In this document: positions 17,533-26,691 of the stretch, in pieces
Numbering within the stretch: the first letter of the stretch is position 1
Layout of the letters: each line of letters starts with the position of its first letter
Origin: Methylocystis sp. B8
Lineage (GTDB): Bacteria; Pseudomonadota; Alphaproteobacteria; Rhizobiales; Beijerinckiaceae
Assembly (NCBI RefSeq): GCF_005771425.1
Contig: NZ_VBTZ01000010.1
Span: forward strand, 1-64,000
Length of the DNA stretch: 64,000 bases
Direction: 5' to 3'
Translations under genes and position numbers: made by a program
The notes under the pieces: generated by a model
What the model saw: only the letters and a program-made list of their open reading frames with translations
Database searches by the model: none
Told to the model about the DNA's origin: nothing

Positions 17533-17829
17533 ATGACGCCCTCCTTCGCTCGTCGTCTCTCGTTCAATTTGCTCTCAAGCACTGCCGCCACGCTCATTCT
17601 CAATGAACCCGCATTGGCGCAAAGCGCCAATGTCGAACGCGTTCTCCAGAACATCGTCGATGCGCTTACCGGCAATGTGGCCAAGCTGCTCGCTACGCTC
17701 GCCATTATCATTACCGGCATGTCCTGGATGTTCGGCTATCTCGATTTGAGGCGCGCCGGCTACGTCATTCTCGGCGTCGCCATCCTGTTCGGCGCCGCTG
17801 AGATCGTCTCGACGCTGACTGGCCGATAG
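17533..17829 (+). CDS. virB2: VirB2/TrbC-type conjugative pilin
   Basis: A 98-residue protein. A signal peptide of about 30 residues ends at ALAQS. Two hydrophobic segments follow (LLATLAIIITGMSWMFGYL and GYVILGVAILFGAAEIV), separated by a short basic loop (DLRRA). This is the VirB2 pilin layout. It is the second gene of the virB series and sits between virB1 and virB3. Confidence 0.92.
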   Translation: MTPSFARRLSFNLLSSTAATLILNEPALAQSANVERVLQNIVDALTGNVAKLLATLAIIITGMSWMFGYLDLRRAGYVILGVAILFGAAEIVSTLTGR

Positions 17830-17877
17830 GCGCAGAGCTGCGCCTATTTACTTCCATCTCTTCGATCGGAACGCTTC

Positions 17878-18213
17878 ATGAGCGACGAACGCCTCGTCGA
17901 GGACACGCTTTTCCTCGCCTGTACGCGCCCAGCGATGATCCTCGGCGTGACGATGGAGGCCATGGGCCTCAACATCATCTTCTCGTCGATCTTATTCGTC
18001 TTGGCTGGCAGCCTGCTTTATGGCCTCGTCGCCTTGCCGATCCACTTCGCCTGCCGGCTCGTCTGCCGGCGTGACGCCAATCAATTCCGGATTCTTTTCG
18101 CCTGGTTCGAGACACGTGGCCGTTATCGCAATGCGAATCTTTGGGGCGGCTCCTCCTGCACGCCATTGCGGCTCGTACGCCGCTTCCGCACCGAGGAGCT
18201 CATCCATGGCTAG
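17878..18213 (+). CDS. virB3: VirB3-type T4SS inner-membrane protein
   Basis: A 111-residue protein beginning MSDERLVEDTLFLACTRPAM, the VirB3/TrbD N-terminal signature, followed by one or two membrane segments (NIIFSSILFVLAGSLLYGL). VirB3 supports pilus assembly together with VirB4. Its stop overlaps the VirB4 start (ATGGCTAG), so the two are coupled. Confidence 0.92.
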   Translation: MSDERLVEDTLFLACTRPAMILGVTMEAMGLNIIFSSILFVLAGSLLYGLVALPIHFACRLVCRRDANQFRILFAWFETRGRYRNANLWGGSSCTPLRLVRRFRTEELIHG

Positions 18214-20578
18214 CGTCGCTGCGCGTATCAAAGCGCGAGAGGTGGAGTCTGGCGCCCACCTGCCCTATCTGCGCCATGCCACCGAGCACGTGGTCTCGCT
18301 CTCGACGCGGGCGCTGATCACCACGATTCGACTTTCTGGCGTCTCCTTCGAGACATCCGACGCAGCCGATCTCAACGACCTCCACGCCAAGCTCAATCTG
18401 ACGCTGCGCAATATCGCTGACGAGCGGCTGGCGCTTTGGACGCATGTCATCCGTCGGAGGGCCACGGAGTATCCTGAGGGCGCCTTTCGATCGACGTTCG
18501 CGCGCGAGCTCAACGAGACTTATCGGGCGCGGCTCATCTCCGAGACGCTCTATGGAAACGAGCTCTACCTGACGCTCGTCTGGCATCCGGGACGCGACGC
18601 GACCGAGCGCGCGTCGCTGTTCTTTTCCCGCCTTGCTCGCGCGCAGCACGCCGGCATCGAGGTTGACACATTTGGGCTTAAGAAGCTCGATGACGTCTCG
18701 CGCGATCTGATGGCGGCGTTTGATCGTTATGGCCCGCGTCGCCTCGGCTTCATCGAACGGCGCGGCATCATCTTTTCCGAAACCGGCGCCTTCCTCCAGG
18801 AGCTCGTCGCGTGCGATCAGCTCCCCTTCCCGCTCGTCCAAGGCCCGATCGGGCCGGCGCTCTATGTCAACCGCCTGATCTTCGGGGGCGAGACGATCGA
18901 AATCCGCGCCCCCGGCGGTTCACGTTTCGCAGGCATGCTTGCGTTTAAGGATTATCCGGCGACGACCAGGTCCGGCCTGCTCGACGGCCTTCTCTCCGCG
19001 CCGTTCGAACTTGTGCTCGCGCAGAGCTTCGCCTTTCTTGGCAAGGCGGAAGCGAAGACGGTGATGACACGCAAACAGAACCAGCTTCTCTCCACCAACG
19101 ATCCCGCCGCCTCGCAGATTGGCGATCTCGACGCGGCGCTCGATGATCTGGAGTCGAACCGATTCGTGATGGGCGAGCACCATCTGTCGCTTCTGGTCCT
19201 TGCCGAGGAACCAAGGGCTCTCCTCGACAAGATGAGCCAGGCGCGGCGCATTCTCGCCGACGTCGGCGCGGTTGTGGCGCGCGAAGACCTCGGGTTAGAG
19301 GCGGCCTTCTGGGCGCAATTGCCGGGCCTGTTCAAATACCGGGCGCGGGCCGGCGCGATCACTTCGCGCAATTTCGCGGGACTCTCACCCTTCCACGCCT
19401 ATCCTTCAGGCAAGGCCGAGGGCAATCATTGGGGGCCGGCCGTCGCAGCGCTGAAAATTGCCTCGGGGTCGCCGTTTCATTTCTCGTTTCATGTCGGAGA
19501 TTTGGGCAACACCTTCATCTGCGGCCCCTCGGGGTCGGGCAAGACCGCGTTCCTGACTTTCGCTCTGGCGCAGGCGGAGAAGCTCGATTGCCAGCTCGTC
19601 CTCTTCGACAAGGATCGTGGCGCCGAGCTCTTCATCCGGGCGATCGGCGGCTCTTACCTCGCCCTGAAGAGCGGCAGGCCCACGGGCTGCGCGCCCTTGA
19701 AGAGCTTCGATCTGACGCCGTCGAACCTCGCCTTCCTCGGTGCGTTGGTGGGCAAACTCGTCAGCGTCGAGGGAAGGCCGCTGTCGGTCGGTGACGAGCA
19801 GAGGATCGACAATGGCCTCTTGGCGCTGCGCGACATGCCGCGCCATGAACGATCCTTCTCGGCGCTGCGCGTCTTTCTCGGCCAGCGCGACACGGAAGGG
19901 ATCGGCACCCGGTTGGAGCGTTGGTGTAAAGGCGGCGCGCTGGGCTGGGCTCTCGACGCTGACGAAGACGTAATCAGCATCGATTCTCACGCCTTTGGCT
20001 TCGACATGACCGAAGTCCTCGACGACCCTGTCATCCGCACGCCGTTGATGATGGTCTTGTTTCGGCGAGTAGAGGAGCTGATCGACGGGCGCCGCATCGT
20101 CATCGCGATCGACGAATTTTGGAAGGCGCTCGGCGACGAAGCCTTTCGTGATCTCGCCAATGACGGGCTCAAGACCATCCGCAAGAAGAACGGCGTCATG
20201 GTGTTCGGCACCCAGTCGCCGCGCGACGCGCTCGCCTCCCCGATCGCCCATACAATCGTCGAGCAATGCCCAACCCAGATCTTCTTTCCGAACGCCCGTG
20301 GCCAGGCGCGCGACTATGTCGACGGCTTTCATCTAACCAAAACGGAATTTCGGCTGATCCGCGAAGAGCTTTCGACCGAGAGCCGTCGCTTCCTCTTGAA
20401 GCAAGGCCACGATGCGGTGGTCGCCGAGCTCGATCTCAAGGGCATGGATGACTTGCTCGCCGTCCTCTCCGGCCGCACGGCGACCGTCGAGCTCGTCGAT
20501 CGCCTGCGCGTCGAAGTTGGCGACGATCCGACCAAATGGCTCCCACTCTTTCATCAGCGACGAAAGGGGCTCGCATGA
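18206..20578 (+). CDS. virB4: VirB4-type T4SS ATPase
   Basis: Start taken at ATG 18206, which overlaps the virB3 stop; an open frame extends further upstream inside virB3 but has no support. The 790-residue product has the CagE/TrbE/VirB4 N-terminal region, a Walker A GPSGSGKT at 440-447 and a Walker B VIAIDEF near 636. VirB4 powers pilus biogenesis and substrate transfer at the inner membrane. The stop overlaps virB5 by 4 bases. Full length. Confidence 0.95.
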   Translation: MASVAARIKAREVESGAHLPYLRHATEHVVSLSTRALITTIRLSGVSFETSDAADLNDLHAKLNLTLRNIADERLALWTHVIRRRATEYPEGAFRSTFARELNETYRARLISETLYGNELYLTLVWHPGRDATERASLFFSRLARAQHAGIEVDTFGLKKLDDVSRDLMAAFDRYGPRRLGFIERRGIIFSETGAFLQELVACDQLPFPLVQGPIGPALYVNRLIFGGETIEIRAPGGSRFAGMLAFKDYPATTRSGLLDGLLSAPFELVLAQSFAFLGKAEAKTVMTRKQNQLLSTNDPAASQIGDLDAALDDLESNRFVMGEHHLSLLVLAEEPRALLDKMSQARRILADVGAVVAREDLGLEAAFWAQLPGLFKYRARAGAITSRNFAGLSPFHAYPSGKAEGNHWGPAVAALKIASGSPFHFSFHVGDLGNTFICGPSGSGKTAFLTFALAQAEKLDCQLVLFDKDRGAELFIRAIGGSYLALKSGRPTGCAPLKSFDLTPSNLAFLGALVGKLVSVEGRPLSVGDEQRIDNGLLALRDMPRHERSFSALRVFLGQRDTEGIGTRLERWCKGGALGWALDADEDVISIDSHAFGFDMTEVLDDPVIRTPLMMVLFRRVEELIDGRRIVIAIDEFWKALGDEAFRDLANDGLKTIRKKNGVMVFGTQSPRDALASPIAHTIVEQCPTQIFFPNARGQARDYVDGFHLTKTEFRLIREELSTESRRFLLKQGHDAVVAELDLKGMDDLLAVLSGRTATVELVDRLRVEVGDDPTKWLPLFHQRRKGLA

Positions 20579-21285
20579 AGCCGCCTGCTCGATTCATTCC
20601 TCTCGTGATCATAGCCTCCCTGCCCTTTCCGGCCTCAAGTCAGGTCGTTTTCGATCCGAGCGTGTTCGCCCGCCAGTTCGATCAATTGATCGAGATGAAG
20701 AAAGAGGTCGAGACTCTCTCTTCGCAACTGAAAGTCGCGCAGGATCAGCTCGCGCAGGCGAAGCAGCTCTATGACTCCTTCAATAGGCTGACGAACGCCA
20801 ATGACGTCGCGAGCCTCCTGAACTCATCGGAGTTTCGGAAATATCTGCCGGGGGAATTCTCGCAGATCGAGGGACTGATCAAAGGATCCGGCTCGGGCGG
20901 CTTCGCCTCTTCCATCGACAGCTATCTTTCGCAAAACCGCCTCTATACAGAAAATCCGGGAAACTCCTTCTACGCCTCAGAGCTCGATCGTATTGCTCGC
21001 CAAACGGGCGCGAAACACTCGCTCGGTCAAGCCGTCTATGACACGGCCTCTCGGCGCATCGATCAGCTTGAGGAACTCCGCCGCCAGATCAGCGGCTCCA
21101 AGGACGCCAAGGAAGTACTCGATCTCTCGGCGCGCCTCCAGGCCGAACAGGCGTTGCTACAAAACGACGTGCTGCGCCTGCAAGGCCTCGCGATGATTCA
21201 GCGCGCGCAAGCGGACATGGATTTCGAGCGCGAGCGCGAACACGGTCGCCAGCTCGTCCAAGAAATGAAAGGAGCCCTGAGGTGA
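20575..21285 (+). CDS. virB5: VirB5-type minor pilus protein
   Basis: Start at ATG 20575, overlapping virB4 as ATGA. The 236-residue product has a signal peptide (MKPPARFIPLVIIASLPFPA then SSQ) and a long helical coiled-coil part (FDQLIEMKKEVETLSSQL). This matches VirB5/TrbJ, the pilus-tip adhesin. The stop overlaps the GTG of the next gene by 4 bases. Confidence 0.92.
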   Translation: MKPPARFIPLVIIASLPFPASSQVVFDPSVFARQFDQLIEMKKEVETLSSQLKVAQDQLAQAKQLYDSFNRLTNANDVASLLNSSEFRKYLPGEFSQIEGLIKGSGSGGFASSIDSYLSQNRLYTENPGNSFYASELDRIARQTGAKHSLGQAVYDTASRRIDQLEELRRQISGSKDAKEVLDLSARLQAEQALLQNDVLRLQGLAMIQRAQADMDFEREREHGRQLVQEMKGALR

Positions 21286-21566
21286 AGCGATCTCTCCTTG
21301 TATTTGGCTCGCTCGTCATTCTCGCGGCTTGCGGCGACAAGGCCAATGACAAGTCGCCATCTCGATCTACGTCGCCCCAACCGCCGAAAGCGCGCACCGT
21401 GCTCGAGTTCCTCGAAAATCCAGAGGCGCTCGACGAGGCCTGGGCCAGGTGCCGCAATGATCCGGGCGGGCTCGGCGCCACAGGCGAATGCGTCAACGCC
21501 GGCTACGCCAAGGAGCGGCTGATGATGCTCGGTAGAGAACGGGCCATTCAAAGCCTGAAGCGCTAA
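21282..21566 (+). CDS. eexN: EexN-type entry-exclusion lipoprotein
   Basis: A 94-residue protein with a GTG start overlapping virB5 (GTGA). The lipobox ILAAC at residues 13-17 marks it for lipid attachment. The mature part has the EexN pattern: EFLENPEALDEAWARC, then NDPGGLG, then ECVNAGYAKE, with two conserved cysteines. Such proteins block uptake of a related plasmid by a cell that already carries it. The position between virB5 and virB6 is usual for eex. Confidence 0.88.
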   Translation: MKRSLLVFGSLVILAACGDKANDKSPSRSTSPQPPKARTVLEFLENPEALDEAWARCRNDPGGLGATGECVNAGYAKERLMMLGRERAIQSLKR

Positions 21567-21577
21567 GGGAAAAGCAG

Positions 21578-22561
21578 ATGGCGATTCAGGTCTTCGACGA
21601 GTTCTTGAAAGAGTTCGAGCAACCAATCACGCAGTTCGTCTCGAACGCCGTTCAGAACGTCTCGTCCTATGTCGACGGACCGCTGCAAGTCGCGGTGATG
21701 CTGTATATCGTGGTTTACGGCGTCGCGGTCATGCGCGGCGCGATCCAGGAGCCGATCCTCGATTTCGCCTGGCGTTCGATCCGTATCGTCGGTGTCATCC
21801 TGCTCGCGACGAACGCCGCCTCCTACCAGCAATATGTCACTGGGCTCTTCTTCGAGTCGTTGCCCAAAGAAATTAGCAACGCCATCGCCGGCGGCGGCCT
21901 CGATATGAAATCTGGTCAGCCATTCGATCAATTGCTCAACAAGGGCGTTGAGGTCGCGACACAGATTTACGAGCAGGCTGGGATCACCAACATCGCGCCC
22001 GCTCTGATCGCCGCCATCCTATTGGTCTTCACCGCCGTCAGCGGCTTCCTGCAGTTCGCAATCATGCTCTATGCGAAGGTCGGCCTCGCGCTGGTGTTGG
22101 CGCTCGGACCGATCTTTATCGCGCTCATGCTTTTTGAAGCGACGCGCACATTTGGCGAAGCCTGGACGCGCCAGCTCGCCAATTTCGTGATCCTGCACGT
22201 CCTCGTCGTCGCGCTGATCGGGCTGATGCTGACGACCGTCGGACATTTCGTCGACAAATATGGCGCCAACGCCACGACCGGCGGCCAGTTGATCGTCGGC
22301 GCCGTGGCGATCAGCGCAGTGCTCGGCCTTGCCGCCTATATCGCTCTGCAATTGCCGGAGATCGCCGGAGCGCTCGCCGGCGGGGGCGCATCGCTCGCCG
22401 CCCACATGCTCAACCGCTGGATGGCGGCCACTGCAACCACCGCCACCCTGGGGGCGACGATCGGCGCTTATGCCGGCGCCCATGTCGCCGCGACACGGAC
22501 GATCCAGGGGCTGCAGCGACGTCGGAGAGGCGGCAGCATCCGTCACGTTCCCGCGGAATAA
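21578..22561 (+). CDS. virB6: VirB6/TrbL-type polytopic membrane protein
   Basis: A 327-residue protein with at least six hydrophobic segments, including VAVMLYIVVYGVAVMRGAI and VGLALVLALGPIFIALMLF, and the conserved EAWTRQLANFVILHVLVV region of VirB6. It forms part of the inner-membrane channel. The end is basic (LQRRRRGG). Start ATG 21578 with AAGGGA upstream. Confidence 0.93.
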   Translation: MAIQVFDEFLKEFEQPITQFVSNAVQNVSSYVDGPLQVAVMLYIVVYGVAVMRGAIQEPILDFAWRSIRIVGVILLATNAASYQQYVTGLFFESLPKEISNAIAGGGLDMKSGQPFDQLLNKGVEVATQIYEQAGITNIAPALIAAILLVFTAVSGFLQFAIMLYAKVGLALVLALGPIFIALMLFEATRTFGEAWTRQLANFVILHVLVVALIGLMLTTVGHFVDKYGANATTGGQLIVGAVAISAVLGLAAYIALQLPEIAGALAGGGASLAAHMLNRWMAATATTATLGATIGAYAGAHVAATRTIQGLQRRRRGGSIRHVPAE

Positions 22562-22603
22562 CGAACACTCGCCATCTTGAAGATCACGGTTTTCGGAGAC
22601 GCA

Positions 22604-22906
22604 ATGTCGGCACGAATGGCATTCTTGGCGCTGGCGCTCGCCACGCCTCTAACCGGTTGCGCAAGTCTCACAGGCGTAAGCGCGCCGTCCTGCGACGGCT
22701 CGACGCGGCGGCCGCTCAATCGGTCGCTTTGGGATTGGGAGAACGCTGCGCCGGTTGAACCGCCGGCTCCGCCACCCGCTGTTGGCGAACCACTCATCCG
22801 CAAGGGCGAAATCGACAGGGCGCGTGCGAGCGAGCGAACCGTCACTCTCCCCATATTCGATATCGCCGCTTCGACGCGGCGTTGCGGGGAAGCAGACCAT
22901 GGTTGA
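22604..22906 (+). CDS. virB7: Short lipoprotein in the VirB7 position
   Basis: Start at ATG 22604 after CGGAGA; a TTG start at 22577 is weaker. The 100-residue product has a signal peptide ending in the lipobox LTGC near residue 18 and a proline-rich middle (EPPAPPPAVGEPL). It lies between virB6 and virB8, where VirB7 is expected. VirB7 anchors VirB9 in the outer-membrane core. It is longer than classic VirB7, and the call rests on place and lipobox rather than clear similarity. The stop overlaps the virB8 start. Confidence 0.7.
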   Translation: MSARMAFLALALATPLTGCASLTGVSAPSCDGSTRRPLNRSLWDWENAAPVEPPAPPPAVGEPLIRKGEIDRARASERTVTLPIFDIAASTRRCGEADHG

Positions 22907-23573
22907 GCGCGGCGATTTGAAGGCCTATTTCGAACGCGCTCGCCTCTGGGAGCAGGATCTCCTTCTCTCGGCGCAACGCTCGAAGCGCATCGCCTGGGGC
23001 GTCGCGGCGGCGGCCTCGGCTCTCGCTTTCGTCTCGATCGGCGCGGTCGCGGCGCTCACTCCGCTCAAGACCGTCGAGCCCTTCGTTATTCGCGTCGACA
23101 ACGCGACCGGCATTGTCGATGTGGTTTCCGCCCTGAAGGACCAGCCGCAGGCCTACGACGAGGCGATCGCAAAATATTTTCTTGCGCAATATGTGAGAGC
23201 GCGGGAAGGCTACAGTTTTGTCGAGGCGCCCGCCAATTTCCGCACCATTTCGCTGCTCTCGACCCAAGGCGAGCAGACACGCTTTTCGACCCTCTATCGG
23301 GGCTCAAATCCCGACAGCCCGCAGGTCGCCTATGGCAAGAGCGGCGTCGCCGAAATCCGCATCAAGGCGATTTCGCTGCTGGGTCCCAACCTCGCCTCGG
23401 TGCGCTATTTGCGCGAAGTCCGTCATGGCGACGAGATCAAGCTTTCGCATTGGATCGCAACGGTCGCCTTCTCGTTCGAGAAGAAGGCGACGATCTCCTC
23501 CTCCGATCGCCTGATCAACCCTCTCGGCTTTCTCGTCTCCGAATACCGTTCCGACCCAGAGACCGCGCCATGA
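22899..23573 (+). CDS. virB8: VirB8-type T4SS bitopic protein
   Basis: Start at ATG 22899, overlapping the upstream lipoprotein gene. The 224-residue product has a cytoplasmic N-terminus (VERGDLKAYFERARLWEQD), one membrane segment at about 29-52, and a periplasmic NTF2-like domain containing VEPFVIRVDNATG and the conserved LNPLGF-like end (INPLGFLVSEYRSD). It bridges inner and outer parts of the channel. Overlaps virB9 as ATGA. Confidence 0.94.
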   Translation: MVERGDLKAYFERARLWEQDLLLSAQRSKRIAWGVAAAASALAFVSIGAVAALTPLKTVEPFVIRVDNATGIVDVVSALKDQPQAYDEAIAKYFLAQYVRAREGYSFVEAPANFRTISLLSTQGEQTRFSTLYRGSNPDSPQVAYGKSGVAEIRIKAISLLGPNLASVRYLREVRHGDEIKLSHWIATVAFSFEKKATISSSDRLINPLGFLVSEYRSDPETAP

Positions 23574-24433
23574 CGAACCGCTTCTCCTTCGCTGGCGCCA
23601 TGGCGATGATCGCTTGCGGGATTTTGCTCGCGCCTTTGCCGGGCCTCGCCCTGCAGCAACCGATGGCTGGATCGCGCGACGCGCGCATGCGAATGGTCGC
23701 CTATGACCCCTTCAACGTGGTCAAAATCAACGGCGTCATCCGCGCCTCGACCCAGGTTGTCTTTTCCGAGGACGAAGAGATCGCTCATGTCGCGATCGGC
23801 GATTCCGTCTCCTGGGAAGTCGCGCCGGCCGGCAACATCCTCTTTCTAAAGCCGCGCGAAAGGCACCCTCCGACCAATCTGCAGGTGGTCACGACGCGCC
23901 GGGACGGCCGCAAGCGCTCCTATCAATTCGAGCTGTCAATCGCCGAAAGCTCGCTTGGTGAAAGCTACTTCATGGTCCGCTTCGCCTATCCGGGAGACGA
24001 GGCGGAAGCGCGCCGCTACGCCGCCGCATCGAGGAACAGCGAGATGGAGGCGCGCGCAGTCGATGAAGTCTTCGCGCTCCACAACGCCACAGCGCCGCGC
24101 AATTGGAGCTATTCGGCGCAAGGGACGCCGAATCTCGAGCCCGACGCCGTTTATGACGACGGCAAGGAGACGACGCTGCGCTTTGAGGGCAATCGAGAGG
24201 TGCCGGCGATTTTCATCGTCGCCGCTGATGGGACCGAAAGTCTCGTGCCAAAAGATGTGCGCGGCGAACTCGTCGTGGTCCATGCGGTCGGGCACGAATT
24301 GCGCCTGCGCCAAGGCGCGGAAGTGCTCTGCATCTTCAATGAAGCCTTCGATCCAGTGGGCGTCAACCACATCACGCGAACGACGAGCCCGAGCGTCGCC
24401 CGGCTGCCACGACGCGCGGCGCGGACGCGATGA
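23570..24433 (+). CDS. virB9: VirB9-type outer-membrane core protein
   Basis: Start at ATG 23570, overlapping virB8. The 287-residue product has a signal peptide ending near LPGLALQQ. Conserved VirB9/TrbG stretches follow: RDARMRMVAYDPFNVVKI, HVAIGDSVSWEV, FLKPRERHPPTNLQVVT and, near the end, NHITRTT. With VirB7 and VirB10 it builds the outer-membrane core complex. Confidence 0.95.
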   Translation: MTNRFSFAGAMAMIACGILLAPLPGLALQQPMAGSRDARMRMVAYDPFNVVKINGVIRASTQVVFSEDEEIAHVAIGDSVSWEVAPAGNILFLKPRERHPPTNLQVVTTRRDGRKRSYQFELSIAESSLGESYFMVRFAYPGDEAEARRYAAASRNSEMEARAVDEVFALHNATAPRNWSYSAQGTPNLEPDAVYDDGKETTLRFEGNREVPAIFIVAADGTESLVPKDVRGELVVVHAVGHELRLRQGAEVLCIFNEAFDPVGVNHITRTTSPSVARLPRRAARTR

Positions 24434-24463
24434 CGATCACAATCATGTTCAAGGGCGAAAACA

Positions 24464-25621
24464 ATGAATGAAGATCCGCCAACTGGCCCCCTCGATCAGG
24501 AGCGTCGCATCACGCCGGTCTCTTCCGTTGGAGAAGCGCCGCTGCCGTGGCGCAAAGGATTGGGCGTCGTCGGTCTCGTCACGCTCTGCGGCCTTGTGCT
24601 GTGGGCGAGCTGGAAGCGCGCGCCAACCGAGTCCGAGGCGCGACAGAAGCCGACGATTTCTGTGGCGAATGCGTTCGAACGTCCGCGCGACCCGCCGGTC
24701 GCTCGGCTGGAGCCGGTAGCGCTTCCGGTCGCGGCGCCGGCTGTTGTCGAGAGATCCAAAGCCGATGAGCTCATGGACAGCGCGCGACGCGCGCCTGTGC
24801 TCGTCTTCAATCGGCCACAGCAAACCAAATCCGGCGCGCCGACGATCCCGTTTCCCGGCATAGATACTGAGCCGACGGGCTCCATTTACGCGAACGGCTA
24901 TGGCGTTACGGAAGCTCGCAACGAACTCGCGAGCAACCTTAAGCCAACCGCGATCGAAGGCGTGCGGGCGGCGCGTCTCCCCAATCGTCATCTCGTGGTG
25001 ACGCAAGGAACCGCCATCCCCTGCGTCTTGGAGACCGCCATGTCGTCGGACGTGGCCGGTTTTGTTTCGTGCGTTATTGAACGTGACGTCATGTCCGACT
25101 CCGGCCAAGTCGTGCTGATGGAGAAAGGGACGCAAATCGTCGGCGAATACCGAAGCACTCTGCGACGCGGCTCAAGGCGCATGTTCGTGTTGTGGACCCG
25201 GGCAAAGACGCCGACCGGCGTGATCGTTGCGCTCTCGAGTCCGGCGACCGATGCGCTCGGGCGCTCCGGATTCGACGGCGAGATCGACAATCATTTCTTC
25301 GAGCGGTTCAGTGGCGCTCTGTTGCTCTCGATCGTCAACGACGCCGGACAAATCGCCGGCGCCCGGCTGTCACAGGCCAATGTTCAAGTCAATTCGCTCC
25401 AAAACTCAGGACAAGGCGCTGCGTCGATCGCTACCGAACAATCGATCAACATTCCGCCGACGCTCTATAAGAACCAAGGCGAACTCGTCTCAGTCTTCGT
25501 CGCCCGCGATCTCGACTTCTCTTCCGTTTATCGGCTGCGGATCATCGAAGGTCGTACGCAAATTCTCGACCGGACAATTGCGGGCGGAGTACTCGGACCG
25601 CAACGGATCACGAAACCATGA
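24464..25621 (+). CDS. virB10: VirB10-type T4SS scaffold protein
   Basis: A 385-residue protein: a short cytoplasmic part, one membrane segment (LGVVGLVTLCGLVLWASW, about 33-50), a proline-rich linker and a C-terminal beta-barrel domain with the conserved TQGTAIPCVLETA, VVLMEKGTQIVGEY and GFDGEIDNHFFERFSGALLLS. VirB10 senses ATP use at the inner membrane and gates the outer pore. The stop overlaps virB11 by 4 bases. Confidence 0.95.
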   Translation: MNEDPPTGPLDQERRITPVSSVGEAPLPWRKGLGVVGLVTLCGLVLWASWKRAPTESEARQKPTISVANAFERPRDPPVARLEPVALPVAAPAVVERSKADELMDSARRAPVLVFNRPQQTKSGAPTIPFPGIDTEPTGSIYANGYGVTEARNELASNLKPTAIEGVRAARLPNRHLVVTQGTAIPCVLETAMSSDVAGFVSCVIERDVMSDSGQVVLMEKGTQIVGEYRSTLRRGSRRMFVLWTRAKTPTGVIVALSSPATDALGRSGFDGEIDNHFFERFSGALLLSIVNDAGQIAGARLSQANVQVNSLQNSGQGAASIATEQSINIPPTLYKNQGELVSVFVARDLDFSSVYRLRIIEGRTQILDRTIAGGVLGPQRITKP

Positions 25622-26691
25622 GCGGCGAGGGAGCGGCCGTTCTGGTCGATTTCCTGCCTGCAGATAGGCTGGATGACGCCGCGCCGTCGGCAGAGCGCCG
25701 CGTGCTGCTGCGATTGCTCGAGCCGATCGCCGACCTCCTCGCCGATCCCGAATTGACCGAAATCGTTGTCAACAGACCGGGCGAAGTCTTCACCGAAGGC
25801 CCGCAGGCTTGGACGCGCCATGAGCGAAAAAGTCTTAGCTTTTCTCATCTGATGAATCTCGCGACCGCCGCGGCGGCCTTCACGCGCCAGGATATCGCGG
25901 CCGACCATCCAATTGTCTCAACCGTTCTGCCGATGGGCGAGCGCTGCCAGATCGTCATTCCGCCCGCCGTGCCTTTGGGCACGGCGAGCCTCACGATCCG
26001 CAAAGCAGCCGCGGCAACGATGACCCTCGAAGAATTCGAACGCCGTTCGCTTTTTGCCGATGTTCGCCAAGCGAGCGACGGGCTATCCGTCGAGGAAGAA
26101 AAGCTCGTCCGTCTCAGAGACGAAGGCTGCTGGCGCGAATTCCTCGAACGCGCCGTCGCCAGCAGGCGCAACATCGTCATTTCGGGAGCGACAGGCTCGG
26201 GCAAGACGACGCTCGCCAAAGGCCTCGTGGCCTTGATCCCTGATAATGAGCGCATCCTCACCATTGAGGACACGGCGGAGCTTTCCGTTCCGCAGCCCAA
26301 CCACGTCCGTCTGCTCTACGCCAAGGACGGCTCCGGCGTCGCAAAGATCGGCCCGCGCGAATTGCTGGAATCGGCTTTGCGCATGCGCCCCGACCGCATC
26401 CTGCTGCAGGAGCTGCGCGACGGCACGGCCTTCTACTATCTGCGCAACGTCAACTCGGGTCATCCGGGTTCAATCACCACGGTCCATGCCGATAGCGCGC
26501 GGCTCGCCTTCGAGCAGCTCACCCTGCTCGTCAAGGAGAGCGCCGAGGGGCGCGAACTCGCGCGCGAGGACATCAGGCGACTCTTGCATCTCACGGTCGA
26601 CATCGTCGTTCAGATGAGTCGCAACAATGGTCGCTACCGCATCACGGAAATCCACTATGATCCCGAGGCCAAGCGCCGAAATGCGTTCTGA
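25618..26691 (+). CDS. virB11: VirB11-type secretion ATPase
   Basis: A 357-residue hexameric traffic ATPase. The N-terminal domain has LLADPELTEIVVNRPGEV. The catalytic domain has Walker A GATGSGKT at 190-197, an Asp box ILTIEDTAEL, Walker B ILLQELRDG and a His box GHPGSITTVHAD. It powers pilus assembly and substrate delivery with VirB4 and VirD4. Overlaps virB10 and virD4. Confidence 0.96.
   Translation: MSGEGAAVLVDFLPADRLDDAAPSAERRVLLRLLEPIADLLADPELTEIVVNRPGEVFTEGPQAWTRHERKSLSFSHLMNLATAAAAFTRQDIAADHPIVSTVLPMGERCQIVIPPAVPLGTASLTIRKAAAATMTLEEFERRSLFADVRQASDGLSVEEEKLVRLRDEGCWREFLERAVASRRNIVISGATGSGKTTLAKGLVALIPDNERILTIEDTAELSVPQPNHVRLLYAKDGSGVAKIGPRELLESALRMRPDRILLQELRDGTAFYYLRNVNSGHPGSITTVHADSARLAFEQLTLLVKESAEGRELAREDIRRLLHLTVDIVVQMSRNNGRYRITEIHYDPEAKRRNAF

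Noticed and set aside
19406-20332. Minus-strand frame of 308 codons inside virB4
   Set aside because: An antisense shadow of VirB4 with no ribosome site or recognisable domain.
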